A DNA stretch of 64,000 nucleotides. Origin: Burkholderia paludis. Lineage in GTDB: Bacteria > Pseudomonadota > Gammaproteobacteria > Burkholderiales > Burkholderiaceae. The notes under the pieces were generated by a model. That model was given only the letters and a program-made list of their open reading frames with translations. It searched no databases and was not told the origin of the DNA. The position numbers and the translations under genes are program-made. Shown here one piece after another: positions 37,893 to 47,646 of this stretch (the first letter of the stretch is position 1; each line of letters starts with the position of its first letter). The DNA is taken from contig NZ_JPGL01000018.1 in assembly GCF_000732615.1 (NCBI RefSeq), positions 1 through 64,000 on the forward strand, read 5' to 3'.

Positions 37893-39704
37893 TCAGAAGC
37901 GAGCGTTGAGCTCGATCTGCAGCACGTCGATCGAGACCGGCGGCCCGTACACTTCCTTCGAGCTCAGGTAGCGGGCGGACACCCACGTGTCGCGCGCAAC
38001 CGCATACGCGGCGCCGAGCACGTAGCCGCGCGCATTGGTGCCGCCGAGATGGAAGTCGGGATCGTTGAACGCATCGAGCACGGCGTCCGGCTGCAGGTAC
38101 TTGTACGCGATCGAGAAGTTCCACTGCCCCTTCTCGCGCGGCTCCGGCTCGCCGAACGTCGCCTTCGCGAGGAAGCCGTTCGGGCCGCTGCGGTAGTCGG
38201 CGCGCGACGCGTTCAGCGACGTCGTGTCGTAGTTGTTGACCGGCAGCGACGCCGCCGCGAACGCCTTGTTGTCGTTGTACGCGAGGTTGCGCACGTATTC
38301 GCCGTCGAGGCGCAGCTTGAAGCGATCGGCCACCACCGTGTCCCACTGCGCCTTCAGGTCGAGCAGCCGGTAGTTGTAGGCCAGGCCGAACAGCTGCGGC
38401 TGCGGCGTCATCCCCGGCGCGAGGTTCGGGTTCTGCACGATGTTGCGCAGCGCGATCAGCGTGTTGCCGCCCTGCATGAACGCGGGCGCCTCGTTGTCGG
38501 TGCTGCAGCTCGTCGCGCCGAGATACAGCGCGCACGGCGACGACAGCGTGCCGCGCATGTTCTGGAAGTCGTAGTACGCGACCGCGCCGCGCAGCCGGTT
38601 CTTCGCGTCGATCTTCCAGTCCGCGCCGAACTGCGCGCCGAACATCCACTTCGTGTCGCTGCCGGCCTTCTCGGTGCTGTTCGACGGGAAGTTCTCGCTC
38701 GTGTACTGGATCGGGAACACGCCGAGCGTGCCGAACAGCGTGACATCGGGATTCCACGGCAGCGCATGGCGCAGGTTCGCGGCGATCCCGTCCATCATCA
38801 GGTCGTCGGAGAACACCAGGTCGGACTTGAAGAACGGGTTGTCGAAACGGCCGGCCGTCAGGTTCAGCCACGACGTCGGCTTGTATGCGAAGAACGCCTT
38901 GTTCAGCCAGATGTTCTTCTTCGCGAAGCCGCCGCCGGCGGTCGCCGTGGTCGACACGGGCCCGTTGTCGTTGCCGCTCGCGAGCTGGATGCCGGCGATC
39001 ATGTCGTCGGACAGCGTCGCCGTCACGCCGAGCCGCGCGCGGTAGCGCAGCAGGTTGTTGCGGTTCTCCCGCGTGTTCTGCGTGGGAATCTGCGTGTTGT
39101 TGGTGTTCTGGTTGATGTCGAAGCCGCCGGCCTGATTGATCGCCGCGAAATTCGTCACGCCGTTCGTGTTGCCGCTGCCGTAGAAGTGATACTCGTCGCG
39201 CACGCGCAGGTCGCCGTCGAGCTTGATGCGCGACACCCAGTCGGGGAACGTGTTCGGCTGCGCCCAGTTCTCGGCCTTCGCCTGCGCGATCACCTCCTGC
39301 TTCACCTGGTCGCGGATCTGGTCGCGCACGAGCTGCGGCACGTACGGCACCGCCACGTCGCCCGGCTGCGTCGGCGGGTTGACCATGCCGCCCGCCACGA
39401 CCGGCGCGCCCGCTGCGCGCGCCGACTTCGCCTGCACGGCCTCGCTGCGCGCTTCGGCGATCAGCTCGTTCGCGTTCTGCTGCGTGAGCACGCCGCGCTT
39501 CACCAGCAGGTTGATCAGGTTGATCACCACGCTCTCGGTCGGCGCGGCCTTCCCCGACGCCGCCTGCGCCTCGAGCGACTGCCCGTGCGCGGCGGACGCG
39601 CACGTCAACCCGAACATCAGCACCGCCGCGCCTGCGCGCGACAGGCGCGCGGGCGGCGCGCCGTTGCGGGGCACCCCACCCCGTCCGTTCATCTTCCCAA
39701 TCAT
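37893..39704 (-). CDS. Putative outer-membrane porin-like beta-barrel protein
   Basis: A 603-residue outer-membrane protein with a signal peptide ending near AHGQ. An N-terminal helical region (about 45-130) contains VVINLINLLVKRGVLTQQNANELI, typical of the putative-porin family. The rest is a beta barrel of alternating strands, ending in a terminal Phe (LQIELNARF). The family is thought to form pores for uptake, often TonB-independent. The start at 39704 places the signal peptide; the frame extends further upstream. It is flanked by tonB and the coiled-coil gene. Confidence 0.82.
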   Translation of the reverse strand: MIGKMNGRGGVPRNGAPPARLSRAGAAVLMFGLTCASAAHGQSLEAQAASGKAAPTESVVINLINLLVKRGVLTQQNANELIAEARSEAVQAKSARAAGAPVVAGGMVNPPTQPGDVAVPYVPQLVRDQIRDQVKQEVIAQAKAENWAQPNTFPDWVSRIKLDGDLRVRDEYHFYGSGNTNGVTNFAAINQAGGFDINQNTNNTQIPTQNTRENRNNLLRYRARLGVTATLSDDMIAGIQLASGNDNGPVSTTATAGGGFAKKNIWLNKAFFAYKPTSWLNLTAGRFDNPFFKSDLVFSDDLMMDGIAANLRHALPWNPDVTLFGTLGVFPIQYTSENFPSNSTEKAGSDTKWMFGAQFGADWKIDAKNRLRGAVAYYDFQNMRGTLSSPCALYLGATSCSTDNEAPAFMQGGNTLIALRNIVQNPNLAPGMTPQPQLFGLAYNYRLLDLKAQWDTVVADRFKLRLDGEYVRNLAYNDNKAFAAASLPVNNYDTTSLNASRADYRSGPNGFLAKATFGEPEPREKGQWNFSIAYKYLQPDAVLDAFNDPDFHLGGTNARGYVLGAAYAVARDTWVSARYLSSKEVYGPPVSIDVLQIELNARF

Positions 39705-39796
39705 CGAAGCACTCCGAACAATTTTCGTTTCTTTTCCGGCGGCATCCGTGCGACGGCGCCACCCCATGATTCTTTCGTCGTTTCGCGCGCGCATCG

Positions 39797-40495
39797 TCAT
39801 GCCGGCTTGCGCCCCTGGAGCTTCACGAGCACCGGATACGCGGTCGCGGGCGGCGGCACCTCGTCGACCTTGCCGAGCGCCTCGACCGCCGCAACGACGG
39901 CCGCGTCGATCTTCGCGTCGCCGGTGGACTGCGCGACCGTCACCTTCGTGATCCGCCCCGCCGCATCCATCCACAGGTTCAGGCTGCCCGCGAAACGCGC
40001 GCCGCCGGCTTCCTGCACGCCCCTGTCCTGCTCGATCGCGCGCTGCAGCACGTACACCATGTATTGCGCATAGCTCGCATTGCCGAACTTGCCGCCCCCG
40101 CCGCTGCCCAGTTGCCCCGAGCCGTCGCCCGCGCCGATGCCGAAGTTGTCGCTGCCGGCCTGCGCGTCGGCATTCATCGTCATCTGCTTCGGCTGGTTGT
40201 CCGACGGCTTCGGCGCCTCGGACGGCTTCGGCGCGATCGTCGGCCGGTCGACCGGCGTCTTGACCTCTTCCTTGATCTTCTCGGGCGGCGGCTTCTGTTT
40301 CGGCGGCGGAGGCGGCGGCGGCAGCGGGATCACCGTCGTCACCTGCGGCGCGCTCACGCGCTTCACGCCGGCCGTGTCGCCCGCGTAATGCCAGATCAGC
40401 GCGGCCAGCCCCGCGAGCACCAGCGCGATCGCGACCGGCTTCACGTAGCGGCCGGGGCCCTTGTCCGGCGGGCCGCCGTTATAGGTCATTTCCAT
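39797..40495 (-). CDS. tonB: TonB-family energy transducer
   Basis: A 232-residue TonB. A single inner-membrane anchor (about residues 20-38) is followed by the Pro-rich periplasmic spacer (PLPPPPPPPKQKPPPEKIKE) and a C-terminal domain (about 145-230) with GSLNLWMDAAGRITKVTVAQ and KIDAAVVAAVEAL. It should pass proton-motive energy from the adjacent ExbB/ExbD proteins to an outer-membrane partner, either the porin-like protein or the VreA-like receptor. It starts 4 bases past the exbD stop. Confidence 0.9.
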   Translation of the reverse strand: MEMTYNGGPPDKGPGRYVKPVAIALVLAGLAALIWHYAGDTAGVKRVSAPQVTTVIPLPPPPPPPKQKPPPEKIKEEVKTPVDRPTIAPKPSEAPKPSDNQPKQMTMNADAQAGSDNFGIGAGDGSGQLGSGGGGKFGNASYAQYMVYVLQRAIEQDRGVQEAGGARFAGSLNLWMDAAGRITKVTVAQSTGDAKIDAAVVAAVEALGKVDEVPPPATAYPVLVKLQGRKPA

Positions 40496-40499
40496 CGCG

Positions 40500-40910
40500 T
40501 CAGCCGCCCTGCTTCGCCTTGCCGGTCACGAGGCCGACCTGCGACAGGTCGAGCCGGCGCAGCAGGTCGAGCACGTCCATCACCTTCTGGTACTGCACGC
40601 CCGCGTCGCCCTTCAGCACGATCGGGAACTCCGGGCTGGTCGCCTTCTCGGTGCGCAGCCGGCTCTCGAGCTCGTCCATCGTCACCGGGTATGCGTCGAG
40701 GAACACCTGCCCCGAATCGGCGACCGTGATCGCCTTCGTCTTCGGTTTCGCGAGACTCGCGGACGAGCTCGCCTTCGGCAGATCGACCTTGATGCCCTGC
40801 ACCGACGCGGTCGTCATGATGATGAAGATGATCAGCAGCACGTACGCGAGGTCGAGCATCGGCGTGATGTTGATGTCGTCGTACGGCTTGTCGTCGTCCT
40901 GAACCTGCAT
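40500..40910 (-). CDS. exbD: ExbD-type biopolymer transport protein
   Basis: A 136-residue ExbD/TolR protein. One N-terminal span carries the key acidic residue in INITPMLDLAYVLLIIFIIM, the proton-path Asp, and a periplasmic domain follows. It forms the stator-like complex with ExbB and works with the TonB encoded just downstream. It starts about 20 bases after the exbB-fusion stop. Confidence 0.92.
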   Translation of the reverse strand: MQVQDDDKPYDDINITPMLDLAYVLLIIFIIMTTASVQGIKVDLPKASSSASLAKPKTKAITVADSGQVFLDAYPVTMDELESRLRTEKATSPEFPIVLKGDAGVQYQKVMDVLDLLRRLDLSQVGLVTGKAKQGG

Positions 40911-40929
40911 GGTGGTCTCCTGCGTGCGG

Positions 40930-42726
40930 TCAGTCGGCCAGCACCGCGTGATCGGGCGCGCGGTGGGCTTCGGCGAGGCGCGTGACGAATTCGTCGACGA
41001 ACACCTGCATGTTCGCGGTCACGTTCTTGTTGCGGATCAGCAGGTAGTTGTAGCCGAACAGCGCGGGGATCGCGACGAACAGGCCCGTGACCGTCGCGAG
41101 CAGCGCGGCCGCGATACCCGGCGCGATCGCGTTCACGTTCACGTCGCCGGCTGCCGCGATCGCGGCGAAAGTAATCATCACGCCCACCACCGTGCCGAGC
41201 AGGCCGAGGAACGGCCCGCCCGAGATCGCGATCGTCAGCAGCACCATCGACTTCGACAGCCGCTGGTTCTCGCGCACGAGCGTCGCGTCCATCGACGCGC
41301 GGATCGCCTCGATCGATTCGGTGGTGATCACCGTGCGGCCGTTGCCGTCCATGCGGCTGTGGATTTCGTGCACGCCGGCCTTGTACAGCCGGTACAGCGA
41401 CGACTGGTACAGCCGGCGGCCGTCGTCGCTCGCTTCGTCGACATGCGCGAGGCCGACCAGGTGGCGGCCGGCCACTTCGCGAAAGCGCTTCACGAAGTAC
41501 TGGTTCGCCTTGTCGACGGCGCCGACGTAGCGCGCCTTCGTCCACATCACGATCCACGACACGAGCGCCATGCCCAGCAGGATCGTGATCACGACCCACG
41601 CGTCGACCGTCACCGACTGCACGATCACCCCGAAGTAGCCGAAGCCGAAGCCCGACTGCTTCTCGTCGGCGCCGTACGCGACGAGCTTCGATTCCGAGCC
41701 CTGCGCGAGCGCGTCGACCGCGATCGCGGCCGGCGTGCGCGCGATCTTCGACAGGCGCAGTTCGTCGAGCGCGCCCGCATACGCGGCGAACCCGGCCGGC
41801 GCACCCGTTGCGTCCGCACCGACCGTTGCCGCGCCGCTCAGCGCGGGCAGCGCCGCCGCGACCTGCGCCGCCTGCTTGCCGTTCACGTACACGGTCAGGT
41901 TCTTGCCGTCGGCCGTGACCGCGAGATAAGTCCACTGGTTCGCGGCAACCGGCGCGGCGGCCGGCGTGCGCACCGGGGCCGCGCCGCCGTCGACTTCCGC
42001 GAACGGCACGCCGTTGTCCAGCCCGACCAGCAGCGCGTTCGCGCCGTCGCGGCGGCTGTAGAGCAGCGTGTTCGGCGCGAGCGCGGACGGTTTCACCCAT
42101 GCGCTGAACGTGAAGCTGCCACCCGCCGGCACGTTCAGCGACGGGCTCGCCGGCAGCGTCAGCGACCCGCTGCCGTCGAACCGCGCGCCCTTGCCGACGA
42201 TGCCGTCCTCGATCGTCCGGAACGACGCGTTCTGCGCGTGGTTGCCGTACGCGGTCAGGTCTTTCGGCGGCGCGCCCGCCGCGCCGTTGAAGTGGTAGAC
42301 GAGCGTGTAGTCGGCATCGAACGTCTCGGCCGGCTTGCCGCCGTCCGGCGCCTTCTTGTTGCCGTAGTACATCCAGATCGACTCGGCGGCGCCGGCCGGC
42401 ATCTTCGGAATGTCGACCCAGATCAGCGCGACGCCGAGCACCGGGTCGTACTGTTCGATGTGATAGTTCAGCGGCGTCTTGTCGTCGGCGGCGACGAAGC
42501 GGATGTCCGCGCCGTTGTCGGCCAGCCCGTCGAACTGGAAGTTGCCCGAGTGCAGGCGGATCAGCAGCGGCACGCGGCCGGCCGATTCCGCGAGATTCGC
42601 GCCTTTCGGGCTCGCGTCGATCGTGATCGCCTTCCGGTACGACCAGTCGTTCTGCCACCATGCGTTCGCGATGCCGGGCAGCACACCGAGCATCACCGCC
42701 AACAGGAAAAACAAGACTCGCTTCAC
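40930..42726 (-). CDS. exbB: DUF2341-LamG-ExbB fusion protein
   Basis: A 598-residue composite. An N-terminal signal peptide (residues 1-22, FFLLAVMLGVLPGIANA) leads to a DUF2341 domain (about 25-130, WWQNDWSYRKAITIDAS) and a LamG-like concanavalin fold (about 140-325). A spacer and a membrane span (about 360-390, VDAWVVITILLGMALVSW) follow, then the ExbB/TolQ proton channel (about 470-580, GGPFLGLLGTVVGVMITF). It would thus carry a large periplasmic sugar- or wall-binding-like head on the TonB motor. The GTG start at 42726, with GGGGAG upstream, gives the signal peptide. Confidence 0.88.
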   Translation of the reverse strand: MKRVLFFLLAVMLGVLPGIANAWWQNDWSYRKAITIDASPKGANLAESAGRVPLLIRLHSGNFQFDGLADNGADIRFVAADDKTPLNYHIEQYDPVLGVALIWVDIPKMPAGAAESIWMYYGNKKAPDGGKPAETFDADYTLVYHFNGAAGAPPKDLTAYGNHAQNASFRTIEDGIVGKGARFDGSGSLTLPASPSLNVPAGGSFTFSAWVKPSALAPNTLLYSRRDGANALLVGLDNGVPFAEVDGGAAPVRTPAAAPVAANQWTYLAVTADGKNLTVYVNGKQAAQVAAALPALSGAATVGADATGAPAGFAAYAGALDELRLSKIARTPAAIAVDALAQGSESKLVAYGADEKQSGFGFGYFGVIVQSVTVDAWVVITILLGMALVSWIVMWTKARYVGAVDKANQYFVKRFREVAGRHLVGLAHVDEASDDGRRLYQSSLYRLYKAGVHEIHSRMDGNGRTVITTESIEAIRASMDATLVRENQRLSKSMVLLTIAISGGPFLGLLGTVVGVMITFAAIAAAGDVNVNAIAPGIAAALLATVTGLFVAIPALFGYNYLLIRNKNVTANMQVFVDEFVTRLAEAHRAPDHAVLAD

Positions 42727-42793
42727 GATCCACTCCCCGAATGTGCGGGCGCCGCGCTCGTCGCATCGCCCCGGCACGATCAAAAAAAATCCG

Positions 42794-44446
42794 TCAGAAA
42801 CCCAGCCTTACGTAGAAATCGAACCGCGGGCTGTACTGCCGCGTATAGACGCCCGCCTTCAACGGCCACCCCGCCTCGAAATCCGCGCTCGCGTACTTCA
42901 TGAGCTGCACCCGCGTGCCGACGCCGACACTCATCAGGTTGAAGCGCGACGTCTGTTCGGGCAGCGGGCTCAGCAGCCACAGGTGCGCCGCGTCGAAGAA
43001 CGCATGGAAGCGCCACTCGTTCACGCGGCTGCCCACCGCACCGCCGAGCCACTTCGCGAGCGAAGGACTGCGCAGCTCGAGCGACGCGATCACGCCGCTG
43101 TCGGCCGTGTCCTCCGCCTGCATGTAGCCGCGCACGCTGTTCATCCCGCCCGCGGCGAACTGCTCGCTCGACACGAGCGGCGAGTTCGAGATCTGCGCGT
43201 TCACGTGCGCGTTGGCCTGCATGTCGTTCGCGAAGCGCTGCGTGTGGTTGATGTCGAACTTGCCGTACACGAAATCGGGCGTCGCGTTGTAGCGCTTGTT
43301 GTCCCATGCGCCCCAGTCGCTGCCGATGCCGCGGATGTTCGTCGTCACCGACGCGGAGAACGACGTCTGCGAGTTCTTCAGGCTCAGCTGGCCGTTGTAC
43401 GACAGCGTCACCGGCACGTACGTGAGCGGCGCCGTCGAGCCCGCCTGGCCCGGCATCGACACGTTTTCGTCGAAATGCTTGCGGTCGATCTCGACGCTGA
43501 CGGAGTGCGCGTAGGTGTCCGACGCCGGCAGCGCATAGATCGCCGTGAAGCCGTAGGTCGTTCCCTTGCCGAGCACGTTGGTGCTGGCGACCGACGCGAC
43601 GTTGCTGTCGGAGTGCACGACCGTCGCGAGGAAACTCCAGTGCGAATCCCGGATCGGCGCCAGATACGAGAACGCGTAGACGCGGGCGTCGTTCGGATGC
43701 TGCGGCGCGAGCACATAGGTGCCGGAAATCACGTGACCGAGCTGCCACAGATTCGAGTAGCTGAGGTTCGCGGTCGTGCGCAGCGTCGACGTGCCGGGGC
43801 TGTTGTCGTTGTTCAGTTCCAGCGAGCCGTGCAGCGGGCTGTGATCGTCGACCTTCAGGTCGACGTCGACCGTCTGCGGCAGCGTGCCGGGCTTGAGGAC
43901 CGGAATCACCTGACGGTCCGCCGAACGGTTCAGGTCGGTGAGCTGCTGCTGCGCCTGGTTGAAATCGGGCACCTGGCCTTCGGCCAGCGCGGGCACCGCG
44001 TCGCGGATGTTCTGCGGCGAGTTGTATTTCGCGCCGTCGACGCGCAGGCGCCCGACCTTCGCTTCGGTCACCTGCAGCAGGATCACGCCGTTCTTCACCT
44101 GCTGCTGCGGCAGCTCGACGACGACCGACTGGTAGCCGCGATCCTGGTACGCCTTCTGCAGTGCGTCACGCGCGGCGTTCACGTCGGCGAGCGTGCGGCC
44201 CGGCCCCTCGAACGGGTACACGGCCTTCTCGATCTCGAGCGCCGGCAACGTCGTGTTGCCGCGCACCACGAAGGCATTCACGTCGAACGACTGCGGTGCG
44301 GCCGGCGCCGCCTTCGCGGCCGGCGCGGCTTCCTGCGCTTGAACACCCGGCGCGAGGCCGAGCCCTCCGGCCAGCACGGCGCCGGCCAGGCATCGGCCGT
44401 TCAGCCGCCATCGTTCGCGTGACTTGCGGTCTACTCTCGGCGGCAT
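42794..44446 (-). CDS. Two-partner secretion transporter, TpsB/ShlB family
   Basis: A 550-residue outer-membrane TpsB transporter that exports a TpsA exoprotein. After a signal peptide ending near GVQAQ comes the POTRA region (about 50-200, with FVVRGNTTLPALEIEKAVYPFEG and VRLPQQQV-like segments). The 16-strand barrel has the conserved plug-type SVRGYMQAEDTADSG motif and a terminal Phe (RFDFYVRLGF). It heads the 12-gene operon. The natural partner is most likely the haemagglutinin-like protein at 60100-64000, by analogy with PdtB and PdtA. Confidence 0.92.
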   Translation of the reverse strand: MPPRVDRKSRERWRLNGRCLAGAVLAGGLGLAPGVQAQEAAPAAKAAPAAPQSFDVNAFVVRGNTTLPALEIEKAVYPFEGPGRTLADVNAARDALQKAYQDRGYQSVVVELPQQQVKNGVILLQVTEAKVGRLRVDGAKYNSPQNIRDAVPALAEGQVPDFNQAQQQLTDLNRSADRQVIPVLKPGTLPQTVDVDLKVDDHSPLHGSLELNNDNSPGTSTLRTTANLSYSNLWQLGHVISGTYVLAPQHPNDARVYAFSYLAPIRDSHWSFLATVVHSDSNVASVASTNVLGKGTTYGFTAIYALPASDTYAHSVSVEIDRKHFDENVSMPGQAGSTAPLTYVPVTLSYNGQLSLKNSQTSFSASVTTNIRGIGSDWGAWDNKRYNATPDFVYGKFDINHTQRFANDMQANAHVNAQISNSPLVSSEQFAAGGMNSVRGYMQAEDTADSGVIASLELRSPSLAKWLGGAVGSRVNEWRFHAFFDAAHLWLLSPLPEQTSRFNLMSVGVGTRVQLMKYASADFEAGWPLKAGVYTRQYSPRFDFYVRLGF

Positions 44447-44595
44447 GCGCCATTCCCCTTTGTTGTTCCGGATCGAAGCGTGCGCATCGCGCCAGCCGTT
44501 CGCCCCGTTATCAAATGCCTGTTTCACTTTGATGACGTTTCGTTCGTCATCCTTAGCATGACGTGGACAATGCTTTCCCGTTCTTCGCTTCCGAC

Positions 44596-45240
44596 TCAGC
44601 CGCGACGCACCTGCACCGGACGCTCCGCCTGCCGGCCGAACTGCGTGCACGCGAATCGCATCAACGTATCGACGCACTTCGCGATCGACTCGTTGCCCGT
44701 ATCGATTGCAAGGTCGGCCCGAACGGGCGGCTCGTACGGCGCTGAAACACCCGTGAACTCCGGCAGCACGCCGAGCCGCGCCTTCGCGTACAGCCCTTTC
44801 GGGTCACGCGCCTCGCAACAGGCCAGCGACGTGCTGACATACACTTCCCGGAATGCCGCCCCCACGATCGCTCTCGCCTGATCGCGCATCGCCGCAAGCG
44901 GCGAAAGGACCGCGACGATCGCGAGCGCGCCGGATTCACTCGACAGCGCCGCGACTTCGGCGATGCGCCGCACGTTCTCGAACCGGTCCTGCACCGTAAA
45001 GCCGAGATCCCGGTTCAGCCCGGCCCTCAGCCGGTCGCCGTCCAGCACCACCGGACGCGCGTATCGTTCGCGCAATCGCACCGCGAGCGCATCGGCCAGC
45101 GTCGTCTTGCCGGCACCCGACAGCCCCGTGAGCCACAGCACCCCGCCCGACCGCAGCGGCGACGCGCCGCACGCCGCATGCGCAGCGTCTACCGATAAGG
45201 ACGGAACGACGCCGGACAACCCGCAACGATCGACGTTCAT
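44596..45240 (-). CDS. cysC: Adenylylsulfate (APS) kinase
   Basis: A 214-residue APS kinase that phosphorylates adenylylsulfate to PAPS. The P-loop GLSGAGKTT (from residue 39), VLDGDRLRAGLNRDLGF, the RRIAEVAALSS helix, and DPKGLYAKARLGVLPEFTGV all match the family. There is no cysND or sulfate-assimilation gene nearby. PAPS is also the donor for sulfotransferases, so in this locus it may serve sulfation of a secreted product; that is inference. The start at 45240 overlaps the TIGR03032 stop by 4 bases, so they are translated together. Confidence 0.92.
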   Translation of the reverse strand: MNVDRCGLSGVVPSLSVDAAHAACGASPLRSGGVLWLTGLSGAGKTTLADALAVRLRERYARPVVLDGDRLRAGLNRDLGFTVQDRFENVRRIAEVAALSSESGALAIVAVLSPLAAMRDQARAIVGAAFREVYVSTSLACCEARDPKGLYAKARLGVLPEFTGVSAPYEPPVRADLAIDTGNESIAKCVDTLMRFACTQFGRQAERPVQVRRG

Positions 45241-46406
45241 CGTGCTTTCCCTTCGGCGTTCGCGGGCTCGTCTTCCTCGCGCGGACGCGTCTGCCAGAAA
45301 CCGCCCTGCATCGTCACGATCGAAGGGCTCTCGGCCCATTGATGCGGGCTCAGGATTTCGGCGCGCCGCACGTCAGGAAGCACCTGCACGTCAAAGATCT
45401 CGTCGACGCCGTTGAAGAACTGAAGGATGCCGAGCACGTCACCGGTATTCGCATCGAGCGCGGCAACCCCCGCGATCAGCGCATCCGATTCGCTTTCGAT
45501 CGGCAGCCCCTGCGGGCCGCGTTTGTCACGCAGCCTCGACAGCCCGACGAACAACACGCCGCCGTACTCCGCGAGACCGTGCGTAAAGCCCGGCAGCTTC
45601 GCGAGCACACGCCGCGCACCGGACTGCGGATCGATCTGCAGCACGTGGCCGCGGCCGCCTTCGAGCACATGCAGCCGCCCGCCGATCACGCGCGGCGAAT
45701 GCGGCATCGACAGCCCCGACGCGACGACCCGGCCGGACGGCACCTCCATCACGATGCCGCCGTTCGCCATCCCGCTCCGCCAGCCGAACGGCTCGTTGCT
45801 CATGCCGAGCGCGGTCACGAAACGCACCTTGCCGTCGGCAAACGCCATGCCGTTCAGGTGGCAGCGATCGTCCGGCACGGTCTCCGTCACGAACGGCGGC
45901 TGCCAGATCGGCGTGAAGTTGAAATAGCCGTCGATCACGCTGATGCACGAATAGCGCGTGTTGACCGCGAGCAGCACGTGCTTGTCGAACGCCATGTCGT
46001 GCAGGTCGAGATCACCGGTGTAGTAGGACATGCGCGGCACGAACATCGCGTCGTAGTGGTCCGGGCGAGCCGGATAGCGCGGCGCAAGCGTCGACACGTT
46101 CGCGAACACCATCAGCTCGTGGATCGTCGCGACCGCGAGCCGGTTGCCCGACACGGCCATGCCCATCGAGCGCGGCAAAAGGCACGCGGACAGCGTGGGA
46201 ACGCCGTTGTCAACGCCGATCACGGCTACGCCGGAGGGACGGCGGCTCACGGCCAGCGAGCACTTGAGCGCCTCGAGCACCTGCAGGAAGCGCCCCGTGT
46301 CGCGCAGGTTGATCACCGGCGACAGCGCTTCCTCCCGCCGCGCCGATGCGTCGTCCGCTGGCGCGCCGCCATCGCCGGCCGGCCTGCTTTCCTCGAACTG
46401 TTTCAC
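45237..46406 (-). CDS. TIGR03032 family protein
   Basis: A 389-residue protein of the TIGR03032 family, of beta-propeller-like composition with repeated short blades (for example LAVNTRYSCISVIDGYFNFT and GRLHVLEGGRGHVLQIDP). The family's function is not established. The GTG start at 46406 begins with KQFEES and is my best choice; an upstream start at 46526 would add a low-quality extension. It is translationally coupled to the APS kinase gene. The pairing hints at a sulfation-related task, or a carbohydrate-linked role, but this is not shown. Confidence 0.75.
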   Translation of the reverse strand: MKQFEESRPAGDGGAPADDASARREEALSPVINLRDTGRFLQVLEALKCSLAVSRRPSGVAVIGVDNGVPTLSACLLPRSMGMAVSGNRLAVATIHELMVFANVSTLAPRYPARPDHYDAMFVPRMSYYTGDLDLHDMAFDKHVLLAVNTRYSCISVIDGYFNFTPIWQPPFVTETVPDDRCHLNGMAFADGKVRFVTALGMSNEPFGWRSGMANGGIVMEVPSGRVVASGLSMPHSPRVIGGRLHVLEGGRGHVLQIDPQSGARRVLAKLPGFTHGLAEYGGVLFVGLSRLRDKRGPQGLPIESESDALIAGVAALDANTGDVLGILQFFNGVDEIFDVQVLPDVRRAEILSPHQWAESPSIVTMQGGFWQTRPREEDEPANAEGKAR

Positions 46407-47046
46407 TGTCGTGCACCTGTCGGCTTCATGCCGCCTGATGAGAAAAAAATGTTCGTATCCGCGTGTTCCCGCGCGCCGGCACGGCGCGTCGGGGCCGCGT
46501 ACGACACACCAAGTCGCAGCTCCCACCTACCTAGACGGAACGAAGCGCGCATTGCCGCAATGTTTTTTGCGTGACGTCGACCGATCCGCCTGTACGGGGA
46601 AACGATCGACGCAAGCGGGCTGCGATGCACGCGCAGCCGCCCCTCGCGCAAGACTTGCGAGATGCGGCGCATGACCTTGCGTGGCCCCCCGTTTCGTGTA
46701 CGTGTCGTCGCGCGGCCGACGTGTTGCGCCCGGCGGTCCGCCGTTGCGCGCGGACGACCGGCAAACGTGTCGCCGTCCGGCCGGTCAACGCGCGAAAGGT
46801 GCGACGTGCCGGCGTGCGGCCCGACAATCCTCGGGTTTCAACAGGGAAGTTTTTGTGACATTCCGCTGAAGATATTCACGAAACGCTCGCAAAACACGGC
46901 AAGCGATCGACGAGACCGTTTGCGCGGCGCCGCGAAATCGCGATGCGCAGCGCGGCCAAGCGCCGGCACGTGCGAAATCCTGCGGATTGCGGCCTCCCGC
47001 TTCGTCCTAGCTATTGAGAACAGCACACGTCAACGACAGGACCTCC
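46407..47046. other. Intergenic region, no gene seen
   Basis: A 640-base divergent spacer between the TIGR03032-cysC pair and the next plus-strand genes. It is partly AT-rich near 46840-46900 (a likely promoter area). I find no RNA gene, repeat or convincing frame. Confidence 0.6.
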
Positions 47047-47610
47047 ATGTCATTCGCCACGATGCTCGTACGATGGCTCGCCGGGCGATTGTCCGGCACC
47101 GCCGGATTGCCGGGCCGGCCGCTTCCGCCCGCCGCTCATGCCGCGCCGATTCCGCCGCTGCGCTGGCGCGCGCCGTGGCTCGCGTGGCAGTTGCTGTCAT
47201 GGTCCCTGCTCACACTGCTCGCGCCGCCGATCTGGATGATCGGCACGCTGCTGCTGATCAATCCGTCGAGCGACCAGCCGCTGTTCTGGGGGCTGGCGAT
47301 GACGATCGTGCCCGTCGCAAACGGGGTCGCGATCGTCGCGACGAACCAACGGCATCACCGCCTGCCGTTCACGCGGCGTCCGGTAGTCGCGGCACACATG
47401 TTCGGCATCGCGATGACCGTCGGCTGTGCGCTGTTCGTGCTGCTGCTGTGGCGCTCGCACGCGATCGCCAGCCTGGTCGGCCCGCTTGCAAACGACGGCA
47501 TGCGTCCCGCGACGCTCGCGGGCTGGATCGCGGGGCTCGCCGCGCTGTTCGGCGTCACGTCATCTGCGCATGCGAGCATCGCGCATGCGTGGCTGGCGTT
47601 CGAGGTTTGA
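47047..47610 (+). CDS. Hypothetical multi-span membrane protein
   Basis: A 187-residue integral membrane protein with four likely spans (about residues 45-65, 75-95, 115-135 and 150-170), including the hydrophobic WLAWQLLSWSLLTLLAPPIW. No family is recognised. It begins with MSFATMLVRWLAG, has AGGA eight bases upstream, and is followed 36 bases later by gspK. Co-transcription with gspK suggests a role in the secretion system, but it does not look like GspL, GspM or GspN. Confidence 0.65.
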   Translation: MSFATMLVRWLAGRLSGTAGLPGRPLPPAAHAAPIPPLRWRAPWLAWQLLSWSLLTLLAPPIWMIGTLLLINPSSDQPLFWGLAMTIVPVANGVAIVATNQRHHRLPFTRRPVVAAHMFGIAMTVGCALFVLLLWRSHAIASLVGPLANDGMRPATLAGWIAGLAALFGVTSSAHASIAHAWLAFEV

Positions 47611-47646
47611 GCGCACCGCGCCGACAGACACTGTGGAGGCACGCGG

